Source: Kineococcus xinjiangensis
GTDB taxonomy: Bacteria; Actinomycetota; Actinomycetes; Actinomycetales; Kineococcaceae
Direction of reading: 5' to 3'
NCBI RefSeq assembly: GCF_002934625.1
Contig: NZ_PTJD01000016.1
Location: 37,332 to 101,331 of the forward strand
Length of the DNA stretch: 64,000 nucleotides
The translations under genes and the position numbers were made by a program. The stretch's first letter is position 1. Every line of letters begins with the position of its first letter. This document shows, piece by piece, positions 17,697 through 27,568 of this stretch. The notes beneath the pieces were generated by a model. The model did not search any database and was not told the DNA's origin. It worked only from the letters and a program-made list of their open reading frames with translations.

Positions 17697-19829
17697 ATGG
17701 CCACCGCACCGGTCGAGGTCCCGACGCGGCACGACGACCCGAGGGGGCGGCCGCGGGTGCGCCTCCGCGGTCGCCACGTCGGCGGTCCGGCGGCCCTGGC
17801 GGTGCTGGCGGTGCTGGCGGCCGCGGTCTCGGTGGTCTGCGCCCTGACGGGTGCGGGCCTCACCCTGGCGTCCGACGTACCGCGGACCGCGGAGGACACC
17901 TCGCTGCTGGCGAACGTCGTCGCCGCCGTCGTGCCCTGCGTGGCCGGCGCCCTGCTGGCCCGTGACCGGCGGGCGCGCGTCCTCGCGGTGCTGCTCCTCG
18001 TGTCGGGCTCGGCGATGGCGCTGTCGCTGCTGGTCGGCGCCTTCGGGGAGTTCGCCCTGCTCCGCGGCTGGGACGGGGCGGCGTGGGCGGTCTGGCCGGG
18101 CCAGTGGTTGTGGGTCCTCTCCGTGCTTCCGAACGTGACCCTCCTCCCCCTCCTGTTCCCCGACGGCCGCCCGCCGTCGCGGCGGTGGCGGCCCGTCCTC
18201 GGGCTGACCGTCGCGGCCGTCCTCCTCTTCGCCGCCGTCGCGGCGCTCCAACCGGGACCGCTCGACCTCTCCCCGGCGCTGCGGCGCCACGTCGGGGACG
18301 ACACGGCCGACGCGGTCGTGAACCCCGTGGGCGTCGACGCCGCGTGGCTCCCGCTCCTGTCGGACGCCGTCTCCGCCGCCGTCCTGCTCGCCGTCGTCCT
18401 CTGCGTGCTGTCGCTGCCGGTGCGGTGGTGGTCCGCCCGCGGGCCCGTGCGCTCGCAACTGCTCTGCCTGATGGCCGCCTACGCGGGCGTGGTCCTCATC
18501 GACCAGGTCGCTCCCCGGCTGCCCGCCGGCGCGGACCAGCTGCTGTTCGCGCTCAGCCCGGTGCTGCCGGTCGCCGCGATCTGGGTGGCGGTGCGCCGCC
18601 ACGGGGCCTACGACCTGCGCCTGGGGGTCCGGCGCACGACCGTGTTCGCGCTGGTGACGGGCATCGTCTTCGCCGTCTACGCCACGGTCGTCACCCTGTT
18701 CGTGGGGGTGCTCGGCGCCCGCTCGCTGGAGGCCGCCCTGCTGGCCTCCGTCGTGGTGGTGGCGGTCGTGGAACCGGCCCGGCGCTGGGTCCAGCGGGCG
18801 GTGAGCAGGTGGCTGTTCGGTGACCGCGACGATCCCCTGGCGGCCCTGTCCCGGCTGCGTCGCGACCTGGACGCGCTGCCTGGCGACGACGACGGCCTGC
18901 ACTCGGTGGCCGCTGCCATCGCCGCGGCCCTGCGGGCCCCGCACGTCGCGCTGACCCTGCCGGGAGGCGCGGCGGTGGGCGTGGGGGAACCGGGGGGCGG
19001 GTTCCTCGAGGTGCCGCTCATCCATCGCGGCGAGGAGGTCGGGACCCTGCGCGTCGGAACCCGGGGACCGGTGGACGCCTACGGCCGCAGGGACCGGATC
19101 CTGCTGGAGGAACTGGCCCGAGTGGCCGCCGCGGCCGCGCACGCCGCCCGCCTGGCGCGCGAACTCGCCAGGGCGCAGGAGCGCTCCCTGCGCGTCGGCG
19201 CCGAGGAGCGCCGCACCCTGCGTCGCGACCTGCACGACGGCCTGGGCCCGCTGCTGGCCGGGGCCACCCTGGCGCTGGAGGGGATGCGCCTGGCACGGCC
19301 GGCGGGCGACCCCGCGGCGGCGGCGCTGGCACGGGTGGGGGCGCAGGTGCGCGTGGCCGGGGCGGAGGTGCGCCGCATCCTCGACGGGCTGCGGCCCGGC
19401 CCCGTCGACGACCTCGGCCTCGTGGAGGCGCTGCGCCAGCACGTCGCAGCCTGCCGGCTGCCGGATTCGACACCGGACCTGCGGGTCGTGGTGGACGGGG
19501 ACCTGCCCCGGTTGCCGGCGGCCGTGGAGGACGCCGCCTACGGCATCGCGCTGGAGGCGCTGACCAACGCGGTGCGCCACGCCGGCGCCTCCCGCTGCAC
19601 CCTCGTCCTGCGGGCCGACGAGGAGCTGCACCTGGAGGTCCGCGACGACGGGTGCGGGGCGCCCGCGGACTTCCGCGCGGGTGTCGGCCTGAGTTCCATG
19701 CGCGAGCGCGCCCGTGCCCTCGGGGGGAGCCTGCGCCTGATCCCCGCCCCGGGCGGCGGAACCCTCGTCCGGGTCGCGCTGCCGCTGGCCGAGCGGACCG
19801 CCGACCCCGCCTCCGGGATCCCGTCGTGA
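17697..19829 (+). CDS. Membrane histidine kinase (HisKA_3 type)
   Basis: A 710-residue sensor kinase of the same layout as the one at 13837: about nine membrane segments in the first 370 residues, a GAF-like region, a coiled coil, the HisKA_3 helix with phosphoacceptor His513 (RRDLHDGLGP), and an ATPase domain (EALTNAVRHAG N-box, GVGLSSMRERA G-box). ATG at 17697 is the first plausible start after the divergent gene. Its stop overlaps the GTG of the response regulator. The matching architecture shows that the two systems are duplicates facing away from a shared centre. Confidence 0.9.
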   Translation: MATAPVEVPTRHDDPRGRPRVRLRGRHVGGPAALAVLAVLAAAVSVVCALTGAGLTLASDVPRTAEDTSLLANVVAAVVPCVAGALLARDRRARVLAVLLLVSGSAMALSLLVGAFGEFALLRGWDGAAWAVWPGQWLWVLSVLPNVTLLPLLFPDGRPPSRRWRPVLGLTVAAVLLFAAVAALQPGPLDLSPALRRHVGDDTADAVVNPVGVDAAWLPLLSDAVSAAVLLAVVLCVLSLPVRWWSARGPVRSQLLCLMAAYAGVVLIDQVAPRLPAGADQLLFALSPVLPVAAIWVAVRRHGAYDLRLGVRRTTVFALVTGIVFAVYATVVTLFVGVLGARSLEAALLASVVVVAVVEPARRWVQRAVSRWLFGDRDDPLAALSRLRRDLDALPGDDDGLHSVAAAIAAALRAPHVALTLPGGAAVGVGEPGGGFLEVPLIHRGEEVGTLRVGTRGPVDAYGRRDRILLEELARVAAAAAHAARLARELARAQERSLRVGAEERRTLRRDLHDGLGPLLAGATLALEGMRLARPAGDPAAAALARVGAQVRVAGAEVRRILDGLRPGPVDDLGLVEALRQHVAACRLPDSTPDLRVVVDGDLPRLPAAVEDAAYGIALEALTNAVRHAGASRCTLVLRADEELHLEVRDDGCGAPADFRAGVGLSSMRERARALGGSLRLIPAPGGGTLVRVALPLAERTADPASGIPS

Positions 19830-20479
19830 GGCCGCTGCGGATCGTCGTGGCCGACGACCACGCCGTCTTCCGCGAGGGCCTGCGGACGTTGCTGTCGGCC
19901 ATCCCGGGGTACGAGGTGGTCGCCGAGGCGGGTGACACCGACAGCGCCGTGGCGGTCACGCTGGCCGAGGTCCCCGACGTGGCGGTGATGGACCTGTCCA
20001 TGCCGGGCGACGGCGGGGTGCACGCCATCCGGCGCATCGTCCGGCAGGTTCCGCAGGTCGCCGTCCTGGCCCTGACGATGCACTCCGAGGACGCCGTGGT
20101 GCGTCAGGCCCTGACCGCCGGGGCGCGCGGCTACGTCCTCAAGGACGCCGCGGCGGCGGAGATCGTCCGCGCGATCGCCGCCGTCGCCAACGCGCAGACG
20201 ATCCTCGACGGCAAGGTCGCCGCGAGCCTGCTGTCCGCGGCGGTGCAGCAGCCGGCCCGCACGACCTGCCCGGAACTGGCGGCGCTCACGGCACGGGAGC
20301 TGGAGGTGCTCGAGCGCCTCGCGCGCGGGGCGGGCAACGACGCGATCGCGGCCCGCCTCGGCATCAGCCTCAAGACGGTGCAGAACCACGTCTCGAACAT
20401 CTTCTGGAAGCTGGGCGTCACCCACCGCGCCGAGGCGGTCGCCCGTGCCCGCGACGCCGGCCTCGGCGCGCCCCGCTGA
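19826..20479 (+). CDS. NarL/FixJ-family response regulator
   Basis: A 217-residue response regulator with acidic pair Asp10-Asp11, phosphoacceptor Asp56 (VAVMDLSMPG) and conserved lysine in GYVLKDA. The LuxR-type helix-turn-helix lies at about 150-205 (LTARELEVLERLARGAGND, SLKTVQNHVSNIFWKL). The GTG start overlaps the kinase stop (GTGA). It resembles the regulator at 13175 and probably reads the signal of the adjacent kinase. The C-terminal ending RARDAGLG is shared with that paralogue. Confidence 0.93.
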   Translation: MRPLRIVVADDHAVFREGLRTLLSAIPGYEVVAEAGDTDSAVAVTLAEVPDVAVMDLSMPGDGGVHAIRRIVRQVPQVAVLALTMHSEDAVVRQALTAGARGYVLKDAAAAEIVRAIAAVANAQTILDGKVAASLLSAAVQQPARTTCPELAALTARELEVLERLARGAGNDAIAARLGISLKTVQNHVSNIFWKLGVTHRAEAVARARDAGLGAPR

Positions 20480-20505
20480 CCGGGGCAGGGCCGGCCCCGC
20501 CCCGG
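20480..20505. terminator. Palindromic terminator between convergent genes
   Basis: Two 13-base arms (CCGGGGCAGGGCC and GGCCCCGCCCCGG) are complementary except at one position. They sit directly after the response regulator stop and before the convergent DUF4262 gene. No T-run follows, as is usual for terminators in very GC-rich actinomycetes. Confidence 0.55.
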
Positions 20506-20516
20506 CGCGCGGGCGT

Positions 20517-21359
20517 TCACGCCCCGGCGGGTCGCACCTCCCACTCGGCGGCGAGGGCGTGGCGATGGGCGGTCCAGCCGGCGCCCAGGGACGCCATCAG
20601 GGCGGCCAGCGAGGGGTCCCGGTCGAGCAGGTGGTGCAGGCAGAGGATCCGCGCGGGCTCGACGTCGACGTCGTGCACCTGGTCGGTGAAGGACCAGTCC
20701 CCGTCGTCGTGGTGCTGCACTCCCAGGACGGGCAGCGCGCCGTCGGCGACCCATCCGGTCGCGAGGACACCGAGGTGCGGATCGAGGTCGAGGTCGCCGA
20801 GGTCGTGGTCGCCGTCGGCGCAGGTTCGGCCGGTGGCCGGCGGGTCGAACGTGCCGGTGGCCGGCGGGTCGAACAGGACCGGCTGCAGGTGCGGGACGGC
20901 GTAGCGGGGGTCCCACGGCGGCCGCCCCTCCCGGTCGGGGACGGCGAGCTGGCGGACGCGGACGTCCTCCTCGCCGTACAGCTGGAAGGCGGCGCCGAGG
21001 GGGTCCGTCAGCCGGATGGCGTCGTGCAGGCTGAGGACGTGGTCGCCCCGGAGGAGGCCGGCGATCGGCTGCCCGTCGGCGAACTCCTCCCCCGCCGCCA
21101 TCCGCCCGGCGACGTCGTTGAGGAGCTGCAGAGCGACGTCCGGGGCGAGCCCGTAGACGATCACCTCGGGCAGGCGCCGCTCGGTGAGGCCGACGGTGTG
21201 GGAGAAGCCGGGCGCACCCTCCCCCTCGGGGACCGCCATGACCATCCAGCCGTGGTCGGCGATGATGCGCCGCCACTCCTCCGCCCCGGAGCAGTCGCAG
21301 GAGCAGCCGGAACCGGCGGCGCGGCCGCGCCTCAGCCGCTGGACGATCCTCGAGAGCAC
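20517..21359 (-). CDS. DUF4262 domain protein, long form
   Basis: A 280-residue protein. The N-terminus has a CSCDCSG cluster (residues 18-24) that could bind a metal. The DUF4262 core begins near residue 30 (WRRIIADHGW) and holds the signature GFSHTVGL near residue 51 and LPEVIVYGL. After about residue 150 comes an unfamiliar, acidic region with a doubled FDPPATG motif and a HLGVLATGWV block. DUF4262 proteins are usually nearer 150 residues, so this one carries an extra domain. GTG at 21359 is the start; function unknown. Confidence 0.7.
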   Translation of the reverse strand: MLSRIVQRLRRGRAAGSGCSCDCSGAEEWRRIIADHGWMVMAVPEGEGAPGFSHTVGLTERRLPEVIVYGLAPDVALQLLNDVAGRMAAGEEFADGQPIAGLLRGDHVLSLHDAIRLTDPLGAAFQLYGEEDVRVRQLAVPDREGRPPWDPRYAVPHLQPVLFDPPATGTFDPPATGRTCADGDHDLGDLDLDPHLGVLATGWVADGALPVLGVQHHDDGDWSFTDQVHDVDVEPARILCLHHLLDRDPSLAALMASLGAGWTAHRHALAAEWEVRPAGA

Positions 21360-21430
21360 CCGCGGATCGTCCCAGACCGCACTTCCTGGGGCGGGGCGCC
21401 TCCCCCGTTCCGCCGCTGGGCCTGCGCCGT

Positions 21431-24400
21431 TCAGGCCACCTCGGCCAGCGCCTTGAGGACCCGCTCCTCCGAGACGGGATGGGCGGTGCCGACCGCCTGG
21501 GCGAACTTGGAGATCCGCAGCTCCTCCAGCATCCACCGCACCCGCGCGACCGCGGCGGGCACCTCCTCCCAGTCGCCGTAGCGGGCGCGCACGGCCTCGT
21601 AGGAGGAGCGCACCCGCGCCAGCTCCGCCATCCGGACCCGGTCCCGCTGGGGGTTGGCGGGCAGGGCCTCCAGCCGTCGCTGCGCACCGCGCAGGTAGCG
21701 CAGCAGGTCCGGCAGGCGCTCGAAGCCGGTGGCGGTGACGAAGCCGGGGGCGAGGAGTTCGGAGAGCTGCCCCCGCACGTCGCTGAGGGAGGGCACCAGC
21801 GTCAGGCTCGACGTGCGCGACAGGGCCCGCTCCACCTCGGCGGCCGCGCTCAGCACGCGCAGGGTGCGCTGCAGCACCTCGGTGGCGCGCTGGGGCAGCC
21901 CGGCGCGGACGGCGGCCAGCAGCCGGGTGAAGTCCCCTGCCGTGCGCACCGGTCCCCCGGCGGCCGCGAGCAGGGAGTCCACGGCGCCGGTGACGCAGTC
22001 GTCGAGCACCGCCGCGGCGCTGCCGTGGGGCGCGCGGGCCAGCAGCAGCTTCGCGTCGTTGGGCAGCTCCGCCTGCATCGCGCGCGCCGGCGAGGGCAGG
22101 TTCAGCAGGAGCAGGCGGCGGGTGCCGCGCCACATCGAGCGCTCGGCCTCCCCGGCCGTGGCGAAGGTCCGCACGCCGACGGCTCCGCCCTCGTCGACGA
22201 GCGCGGGGAAACCCGTGACCTCCACCCCGCCGCGGTGGCTGGTGTGGGTGGCGGGGATGTCCGCGGGCAGCTCGTCCCACGAGCTGGCGCCGGTGCGCTG
22301 CAGCTCGTCGGAGGCCTCCTCCAAGTTCTCCTGCACCTGCCCGGCCAGGGACTGCCGCAGCGCCTCGAAGTCCTTGCCCTCGGCGAGGACGGTGCCGGGC
22401 GCCGCGTCCGGGGACTCCGCGTCCGGGATGTCGGAGACGATCCGGAACGTCACCCGCAGGTGGCCGGGGACCTTCTCCCAGTCGAAGTCCTCGGCGAACA
22501 CCTCCACCCCGCTGCCGAGGCGGGGCAGTTCGCGCTCCAGGGCGTGCGTGAGAGGTTCGGTGTGCGGGCGCACGCGGCGCAGGACGGCCGCGGCGACGTC
22601 CGGGGCGGGGACGAAGTTCTTCCGCAGCGCCTTGGGCAGGGAGCGGATGAGGGCGGTGGCGAGGTCGTGGCGCAGGCCGGGGACCTGCCACGTGAAGTCG
22701 TCCGCGTCGAGGCGGTTGACGACCCCGAGGGGCACCTCGACGGTGACGCCGTCGGCGGCGGAGCCCGGCTCGAACTGGTAGGTCAGCCGCAGCGCCAGGT
22801 CCCCCTGCCGCCACACGTCGGGGTAGTCGCTCTCGCTGACGGTCTCCGCGCCCTCGGCCACCAGCATGGCCGGGTCGAACGTCAGCAGGTCCGGCTCCTC
22901 GCGGCGCACCTGCTTCCACCAGGTGTCGAAGTGCCGGCCGGAGACGACCTCGGCGCCGACGCGGGCGTCGTAGAAACGGAAGAGGGCCTCGTCGTCGACG
23001 ACGATGTCGCGCCGCCGCGCCCGGTGCTCGAGCTCCTCCGCCTCCTCCAGCAGTTCCCGGTTGCGGCCGAAGAACTCGTGGCGGGTGTCCCAGTCCCCCT
23101 CCACGAGGGCGTGCCGGATGAACAGCTCCCGCGACAGCTCCGGGTCGATGCGCCCGTAGGCGACGGTGCGCCCGGCGACGATCGGCACCCCGTAGAGGGT
23201 GACGCGCTCGGTGGCGACGACGGCGGCGCGCTTGCGCGACCAGTGCGGCTCGGAGTACTGCCGCTTCACGACGTGCTCGGCGAGCGGCTCGATCCAGCGG
23301 GGGTCGATCGACGCGGCGACCCGCGCCCACAACCGGGAGGTCTCCACCAGTTCCGCCGCCATCACCCAGGCCGGCTGCTGCCGCCCGAGGGAGGAACCGG
23401 GGAACAGCGCGAAGCGCGCGCCGCGCGCGCCGAGGTACTCCGTCATCGGCCGCACCACGGAGCGGGTCTGCTTCGTGGGCAGCTCCTTCATGCCGATGTT
23501 GGCGAGCAGCCCCGCCAGCAGGGAGCGGTGCAGGCCATCGGCGTCCACCGCGGCGGCGGCCACCGCCTCCGAGCCGGTGCCGGAGGAGTCCGCGCCCTCC
23601 TCGGCGACCTCGGGGAGTTCCGGAGCCACGACGTCCATGCGCAGGTCGCGGGCGACGCGGCGCAGCTGGGAGAACGTGTCCTGCCACTCCCGCACCCGCA
23701 GGTGATGCAGGAACTCCTGCTTGCAGCGGCGGCGGAACGCCGAGGAGGACAGGTCCCGCTGCTGCCGCTGCAGGTACCACCACAGGTTGAGGTAGGTGAG
23801 GAAGTCCGACTGCTCGTGGCGGAACCTCGCGTGCGACTGCGCGGCCTGCTGCTTCTGGTCGTGGGGGCGTTCGCGCGGGTCCTGCACGGACAGCGCGGCG
23901 ACGACGACGAGGACGTCGTGCAGGCAGCCGTTGCGGTGGCCCTCCAGCACCATCCGCCCCAGGCGCGGGTCGATGGGCAGGCGCGCCAGGTCGCGGCCGG
24001 TGGGGGTGAGGCGCGGAACCGTCCCGGTGCCGCTGCCCGGTTCGAGGGCGCCGAGTTCCTGCAGCAGGTGGACGCCGTCGGTGATGGCGCGCTTCTCCGG
24101 CGGCTGGACGAACGGGAATGCCGCGACGTCGCCGAGGCCGAGGGAGGCCATCTGGAGGATGACGGAGGCCAGGTTGGTGCGCAGGATCTCCGGGTCGGTG
24201 TACTCGGGGCGGGAGAGGTAGTCCTTTTCCGAGTACAGCCGGATGCAGACGCCTTCGGCGACGCGGCCGCAGCGGCCGGCGCGCTGGTTGGCCGAGGCCT
24301 GCGAGATCCGCTCCACGGGCAGCCGCTGCACCTTGGTGCGGTGGCTGTAGCGGGAGATGCGGGCCGTGCCGGCGTCGACGACGTAGCGGATGCCGGGGAC

Positions 24401-25693
24401 CGTCAGGGACGTCTCGGCGACATTGGTGGCCAGCACGATCCGCCGGTTGCCGGAGGTGCGGAAGACGCGGTGCTGCTCCTCGGCGGACAGCCGCGCGTAC
24501 AGCGGCAGCACCTCGGTGCCCTGCCAGCCCCGTTCCCGCAGCAGCGGCTGCAGGGCGTCGGCGGTGTCGCGGATCTCCCGCTCCCCGGAGAGGAACACGA
24601 GGATGTCGCCGGGGCCCTCGGCGGCGAGCTCCCGCACGGCGTCGACGATGCCCTCGGTCTGGTCGCGGTCGCCGTCGGTGCCGGCGGCGACGTAGGCGTC
24701 CTCCGGGGAGGGGCCGACGCCGTCGTCGGTCTCGTCGTCCTCCTCGTCCTCGGGTTCCGCGTCGGCGGCCAGCAGCGGGCGGTAGCGGACCTCGACGGGG
24801 TAGGTGCGGCCGGACACCTCGATCACGGGTGCGCCGCCGAACGCCTCCGCGAAGCGGCCGGTCTCGATGGTGGCGGAGGTGATGACGAGCTTCAGCTCGG
24901 GCCGGCGCGGCAGGAGCTGCTTGAGGTAGCCGAGGAGGAAGTCGATGTTGAGGCTGCGCTCGTGGGCCTCGTCGATGATGATCGTGTCGTACTGGCGCAG
25001 GTCGCGGTCGCGCTGGACCTCGGCGAGCAGGATGCCGTCGGTCATGACCTTCACGAGGGTGGAGTCGCTGACCTGGTCGGTGAAGCGCACCGCGTAGCCG
25101 ACGAGGTCACCGAGCTGCGTGCCGACCTCCTCCGCCACGCGCTCGGCCACCGCCCGCGCGGCGATCCGGCGCGGCTGGGTGTGCCCGATGGTGCCGCGCA
25201 CCCCGCGCCCGAGCTCCAGGCAGATCTTCGGCAGCTGGGTGGTCTTGCCGGAGCCGGTCTCCCCCGCGACGACGACGACCTGGTGCTCCCGCAGTGCCGC
25301 GGCGACGCGGTCCTTCTCCTGGCTGACGGGCAGTTCGGGCGGGTAGTGCAGGGCCGGCACGGCGGCGCGGCGGGACTGCACCCGCGCGGCGGCCCGGTCC
25401 ACGTCGGCGGTGAGCTGGGTGAGCTGCTCCTCGAAGCGGGCGGGCTCGCGCTGGCCGGCGAGGGCGTGCAGGCGGCGCAGGAGGCGCTGCTCGTCGCGCA
25501 GCGACAGCTCCGGCAGGCGCGCGGCGAGGTCACGGGCGCGCGGGTCGTCGGGCAGGACGGCCGGGCGGTGCGCCGCGGACGGCGGGCCGCCGCGGCGGCG
25601 GCCGGGGGTGCGGCGGGCGCCCCGGGCACGGGTCTCGTCGGTGCGGGTGCGGTCGTCGGCGCGGTCGCCGGTGCGACCTTCTCCCTGCGGCAT
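21431..25693 (-). CDS. hrpA: ATP-dependent RNA helicase HrpA
   Basis: A 1420-residue DEAH-box helicase. Walker A GETGSGKT is at about 144-151, DEAH at 241-244 within IIDEAHERSLN, the SAT motif follows in VITSATIETGRF, and motif VI is in the QRAGRCGR region. The long C-terminal half (DUF3418-type) with EPHWSRKRAAVVA and DDFTWQVPGLR is what marks HrpA. In E. coli HrpA works on mRNA and stalled ribosomes. An acidic insert (DAEPEDEEDDETDD, about 305-320) sits between motifs. ATG at 25693 gives a normal family length; the open frame runs on to 26068 within the next gene. Confidence 0.95.
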   Translation of the reverse strand: MPQGEGRTGDRADDRTRTDETRARGARRTPGRRRGGPPSAAHRPAVLPDDPRARDLAARLPELSLRDEQRLLRRLHALAGQREPARFEEQLTQLTADVDRAAARVQSRRAAVPALHYPPELPVSQEKDRVAAALREHQVVVVAGETGSGKTTQLPKICLELGRGVRGTIGHTQPRRIAARAVAERVAEEVGTQLGDLVGYAVRFTDQVSDSTLVKVMTDGILLAEVQRDRDLRQYDTIIIDEAHERSLNIDFLLGYLKQLLPRRPELKLVITSATIETGRFAEAFGGAPVIEVSGRTYPVEVRYRPLLAADAEPEDEEDDETDDGVGPSPEDAYVAAGTDGDRDQTEGIVDAVRELAAEGPGDILVFLSGEREIRDTADALQPLLRERGWQGTEVLPLYARLSAEEQHRVFRTSGNRRIVLATNVAETSLTVPGIRYVVDAGTARISRYSHRTKVQRLPVERISQASANQRAGRCGRVAEGVCIRLYSEKDYLSRPEYTDPEILRTNLASVILQMASLGLGDVAAFPFVQPPEKRAITDGVHLLQELGALEPGSGTGTVPRLTPTGRDLARLPIDPRLGRMVLEGHRNGCLHDVLVVVAALSVQDPRERPHDQKQQAAQSHARFRHEQSDFLTYLNLWWYLQRQQRDLSSSAFRRRCKQEFLHHLRVREWQDTFSQLRRVARDLRMDVVAPELPEVAEEGADSSGTGSEAVAAAAVDADGLHRSLLAGLLANIGMKELPTKQTRSVVRPMTEYLGARGARFALFPGSSLGRQQPAWVMAAELVETSRLWARVAASIDPRWIEPLAEHVVKRQYSEPHWSRKRAAVVATERVTLYGVPIVAGRTVAYGRIDPELSRELFIRHALVEGDWDTRHEFFGRNRELLEEAEELEHRARRRDIVVDDEALFRFYDARVGAEVVSGRHFDTWWKQVRREEPDLLTFDPAMLVAEGAETVSESDYPDVWRQGDLALRLTYQFEPGSAADGVTVEVPLGVVNRLDADDFTWQVPGLRHDLATALIRSLPKALRKNFVPAPDVAAAVLRRVRPHTEPLTHALERELPRLGSGVEVFAEDFDWEKVPGHLRVTFRIVSDIPDAESPDAAPGTVLAEGKDFEALRQSLAGQVQENLEEASDELQRTGASSWDELPADIPATHTSHRGGVEVTGFPALVDEGGAVGVRTFATAGEAERSMWRGTRRLLLLNLPSPARAMQAELPNDAKLLLARAPHGSAAAVLDDCVTGAVDSLLAAAGGPVRTAGDFTRLLAAVRAGLPQRATEVLQRTLRVLSAAAEVERALSRTSSLTLVPSLSDVRGQLSELLAPGFVTATGFERLPDLLRYLRGAQRRLEALPANPQRDRVRMAELARVRSSYEAVRARYGDWEEVPAAVARVRWMLEELRISKFAQAVGTAHPVSEERVLKALAEVA

Positions 25694-25706
25694 GGCGGGC
25701 TCGAGT

Positions 25707-26684
25707 CTACGTGCCCCGCGGGCCCGCCTCACGGCCGTTTCCGGGCGGCGCCGGGCGGCCGCGCCGGGACCGGGCGCCGCGGCGCACCCGCGGCGCGGGC
25801 AGCGGCACGGCGCGGCGCTCCGGTGACCAGTGCGCGGGCGGGCCCAGCACCGCGGGGACGCGGGTGGCGGCGTCGCCGGAGGCGGCCGCCAGCTGCACCT
25901 GGGTGAGGAACAGGCTGGTACCGAGGTCCGCGCCGTCGAGGCGGGCGCCGCGCAGGTCCGCACCCAGCAGGTCCGCCAGCCGCAGGTCCGCGCCGCGCAG
26001 GTCCGCCCCCAGGAGGAACGCGCCGCGCAGGCCGGCACCGGCCAGGTCCGCCCCGCGCAGGTCGGCACCGGTCAGGTCGGCCCCGCGCAGTTCCCGCCGC
26101 CGCGGCAGCCCCGCCCGCACCCGTTCGCTGGTGCTCTGCAGCAGGGGTCCGATCCGCTGCCGCAGGGGCGCGACGTCGAGACCGGCGAGCTGCGCGGCGT
26201 CGCCCTCGGCGAGGGCGGTCACCTCCGCCCGCAGCGCGGCGAGGTCGGCGCGCAGTCGGGCGACGGGGCCCACCGCCCGCCGCCGGTCCTCGACCGGCTC
26301 CGGCGCCTCGATCAGCTCCAGTGCCTCCGAGAGGTACCAGAGCAGCTCGTGCAGGTGCCGCGCCCCGGCGAAGGCGGCGAACATCGGCGCGGCGACCGCC
26401 GGGGCCGAGCGCCAGTCGATCCCGGAGAACGTCGACTGCGACACCCGCTGGCCGGCGCCGAAGCAGTCGAAGACGGTGCAGCCGGCGAACCCGCGCTCCC
26501 GCAGGTGGGCGTGGATGCCGCAGCCGAAGTCGGCCTCCAGGTTCGGGCACGGCGTGCCCGCGGCCTTGTCGAGGGCGAAGTCCGCCGAGGCGGCGAAAGG
26601 CAGCGCGGTGCAGCACAGCGCGAAGCAGCGCGCGCAGTCCCCACGCAGACCGGGACGGAGGTCGCCGTCCGCCGCGGTGGTCAT
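25707..26684 (-). CDS. Cys-rich N-terminal domain plus pentapeptide repeats
   Basis: A 325-residue protein. The first 90 residues hold many cysteines (Cys17, 20, 24, 25, then [11 protein letters not shown] and [12 protein letters not shown]), probably a metal or iron-sulfur site. A helical middle follows, then about a dozen pentapeptide repeats (A(D/N)LxG type, about residues 196-270) that form a right-handed beta-helix. The C-terminus is Arg-Pro rich. ATG at 26684 overlaps the stop of the hydrolase gene. Pentapeptide proteins have varied roles; none can be named here. Confidence 0.82.
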   Translation of the reverse strand: MTTAADGDLRPGLRGDCARCFALCCTALPFAASADFALDKAAGTPCPNLEADFGCGIHAHLRERGFAGCTVFDCFGAGQRVSQSTFSGIDWRSAPAVAAPMFAAFAGARHLHELLWYLSEALELIEAPEPVEDRRRAVGPVARLRADLAALRAEVTALAEGDAAQLAGLDVAPLRQRIGPLLQSTSERVRAGLPRRRELRGADLTGADLRGADLAGAGLRGAFLLGADLRGADLRLADLLGADLRGARLDGADLGTSLFLTQVQLAAASGDAATRVPAVLGPPAHWSPERRAVPLPAPRVRRGARSRRGRPAPPGNGREAGPRGT

Positions 26685-27568
26685 GGGGCGCAACCCTCCC
26701 AGAACCGCTGCGCGAGCTCGGCGACGCGCTCGGGGCGCTCGACCTGCGGCATGTGGCCGGTGCCCGCCAGGACGTGGACCTGCGCGCGCGGCAGCGACCT
26801 GCGCACGGCGCGGACGTGGGTGGCGGGGAGGATGCGGTCCCGCTCCCCCCAGACGACGAGCACCGGCAGGTCGGTGCGTGCCAGCGCCCGCACGAGGCGG
26901 CGCCGCCAGCCCGGGCGCACCCCCCAGAACGTGCCGAGGGCGTCGGCCGTCTCGACCATCACCTCGGTGCCGTGCGGGCGCAGGCTCAGCTCGTGCGCAC
27001 GCCGCACCCGCTCCTCCGTCACCAGCGCCGGGTCCGCGAAGATCCCCCGCTGCGCGCGCCGGGTCGCCTCCAGGCTGGGGACGAGCAGCCGCCGCCCCAG
27101 CGGGCGGACCGCCAGGACGCGCAGCGCCCAGGTGACCGTGCGCCCGAAGCCCGCCGGGTCCAGCAGCACGAGGTCACGGACCCGCTCCGGTGCCTGCGCG
27201 GCGAGCTGCATCGCCACCGCCCCGCCGAGGGAGTTGCCGACGACGTGCACGGGGGCGGTGAGGCCGAGGGCGTCGAGGACGTCGAGGGCCGAGCGCGCCA
27301 GCGCCACCAGCGACATCGGCTCCGCGGGCCGGTCGGAGCGCCCGAACCCGGCGAGGTCCACGCTCAGGCAGCGGTAGCGCTGCCGCAGCAGGGCGTGCTG
27401 GTCGTCGAAGTCCTCCAGGCTGCAGCCGATCCCGTGCAGCATGAGCACGACGTCCGCCGCTGTCCCGCCCGCGCAGGGGGCGTCGAGGCGGTAGCGCATC
27501 CGCCGCCCGTCGGGCAGGTCCAGGAAAGCCGGCTCGGCGAGGGTGGCCGGCACGGCGGGGCCGCTCAC
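26681..27568 (-). CDS. Alpha/beta-fold hydrolase
   Basis: A 295-residue hydrolase. The oxyanion block [12 protein letters not shown] is at about 43-54, the nucleophile Ser113 lies in VGNSLGG, an acid is likely in GERDRILP (about residue 245) and the catalytic His is in GTGHMPQ (about 271). It resembles lipase/esterase and C-C hydrolase members. GTG at 27568 overlaps the stop of the dehydrogenase gene, so it is coupled in the operon with the Baeyer-Villiger type enzyme. It could cleave an ester made by that enzyme (inference). Confidence 0.88.
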   Translation of the reverse strand: MSGPAVPATLAEPAFLDLPDGRRMRYRLDAPCAGGTAADVVLMLHGIGCSLEDFDDQHALLRQRYRCLSVDLAGFGRSDRPAEPMSLVALARSALDVLDALGLTAPVHVVGNSLGGAVAMQLAAQAPERVRDLVLLDPAGFGRTVTWALRVLAVRPLGRRLLVPSLEATRRAQRGIFADPALVTEERVRRAHELSLRPHGTEVMVETADALGTFWGVRPGWRRRLVRALARTDLPVLVVWGERDRILPATHVRAVRRSLPRAQVHVLAGTGHMPQVERPERVAELAQRFWEGCAP

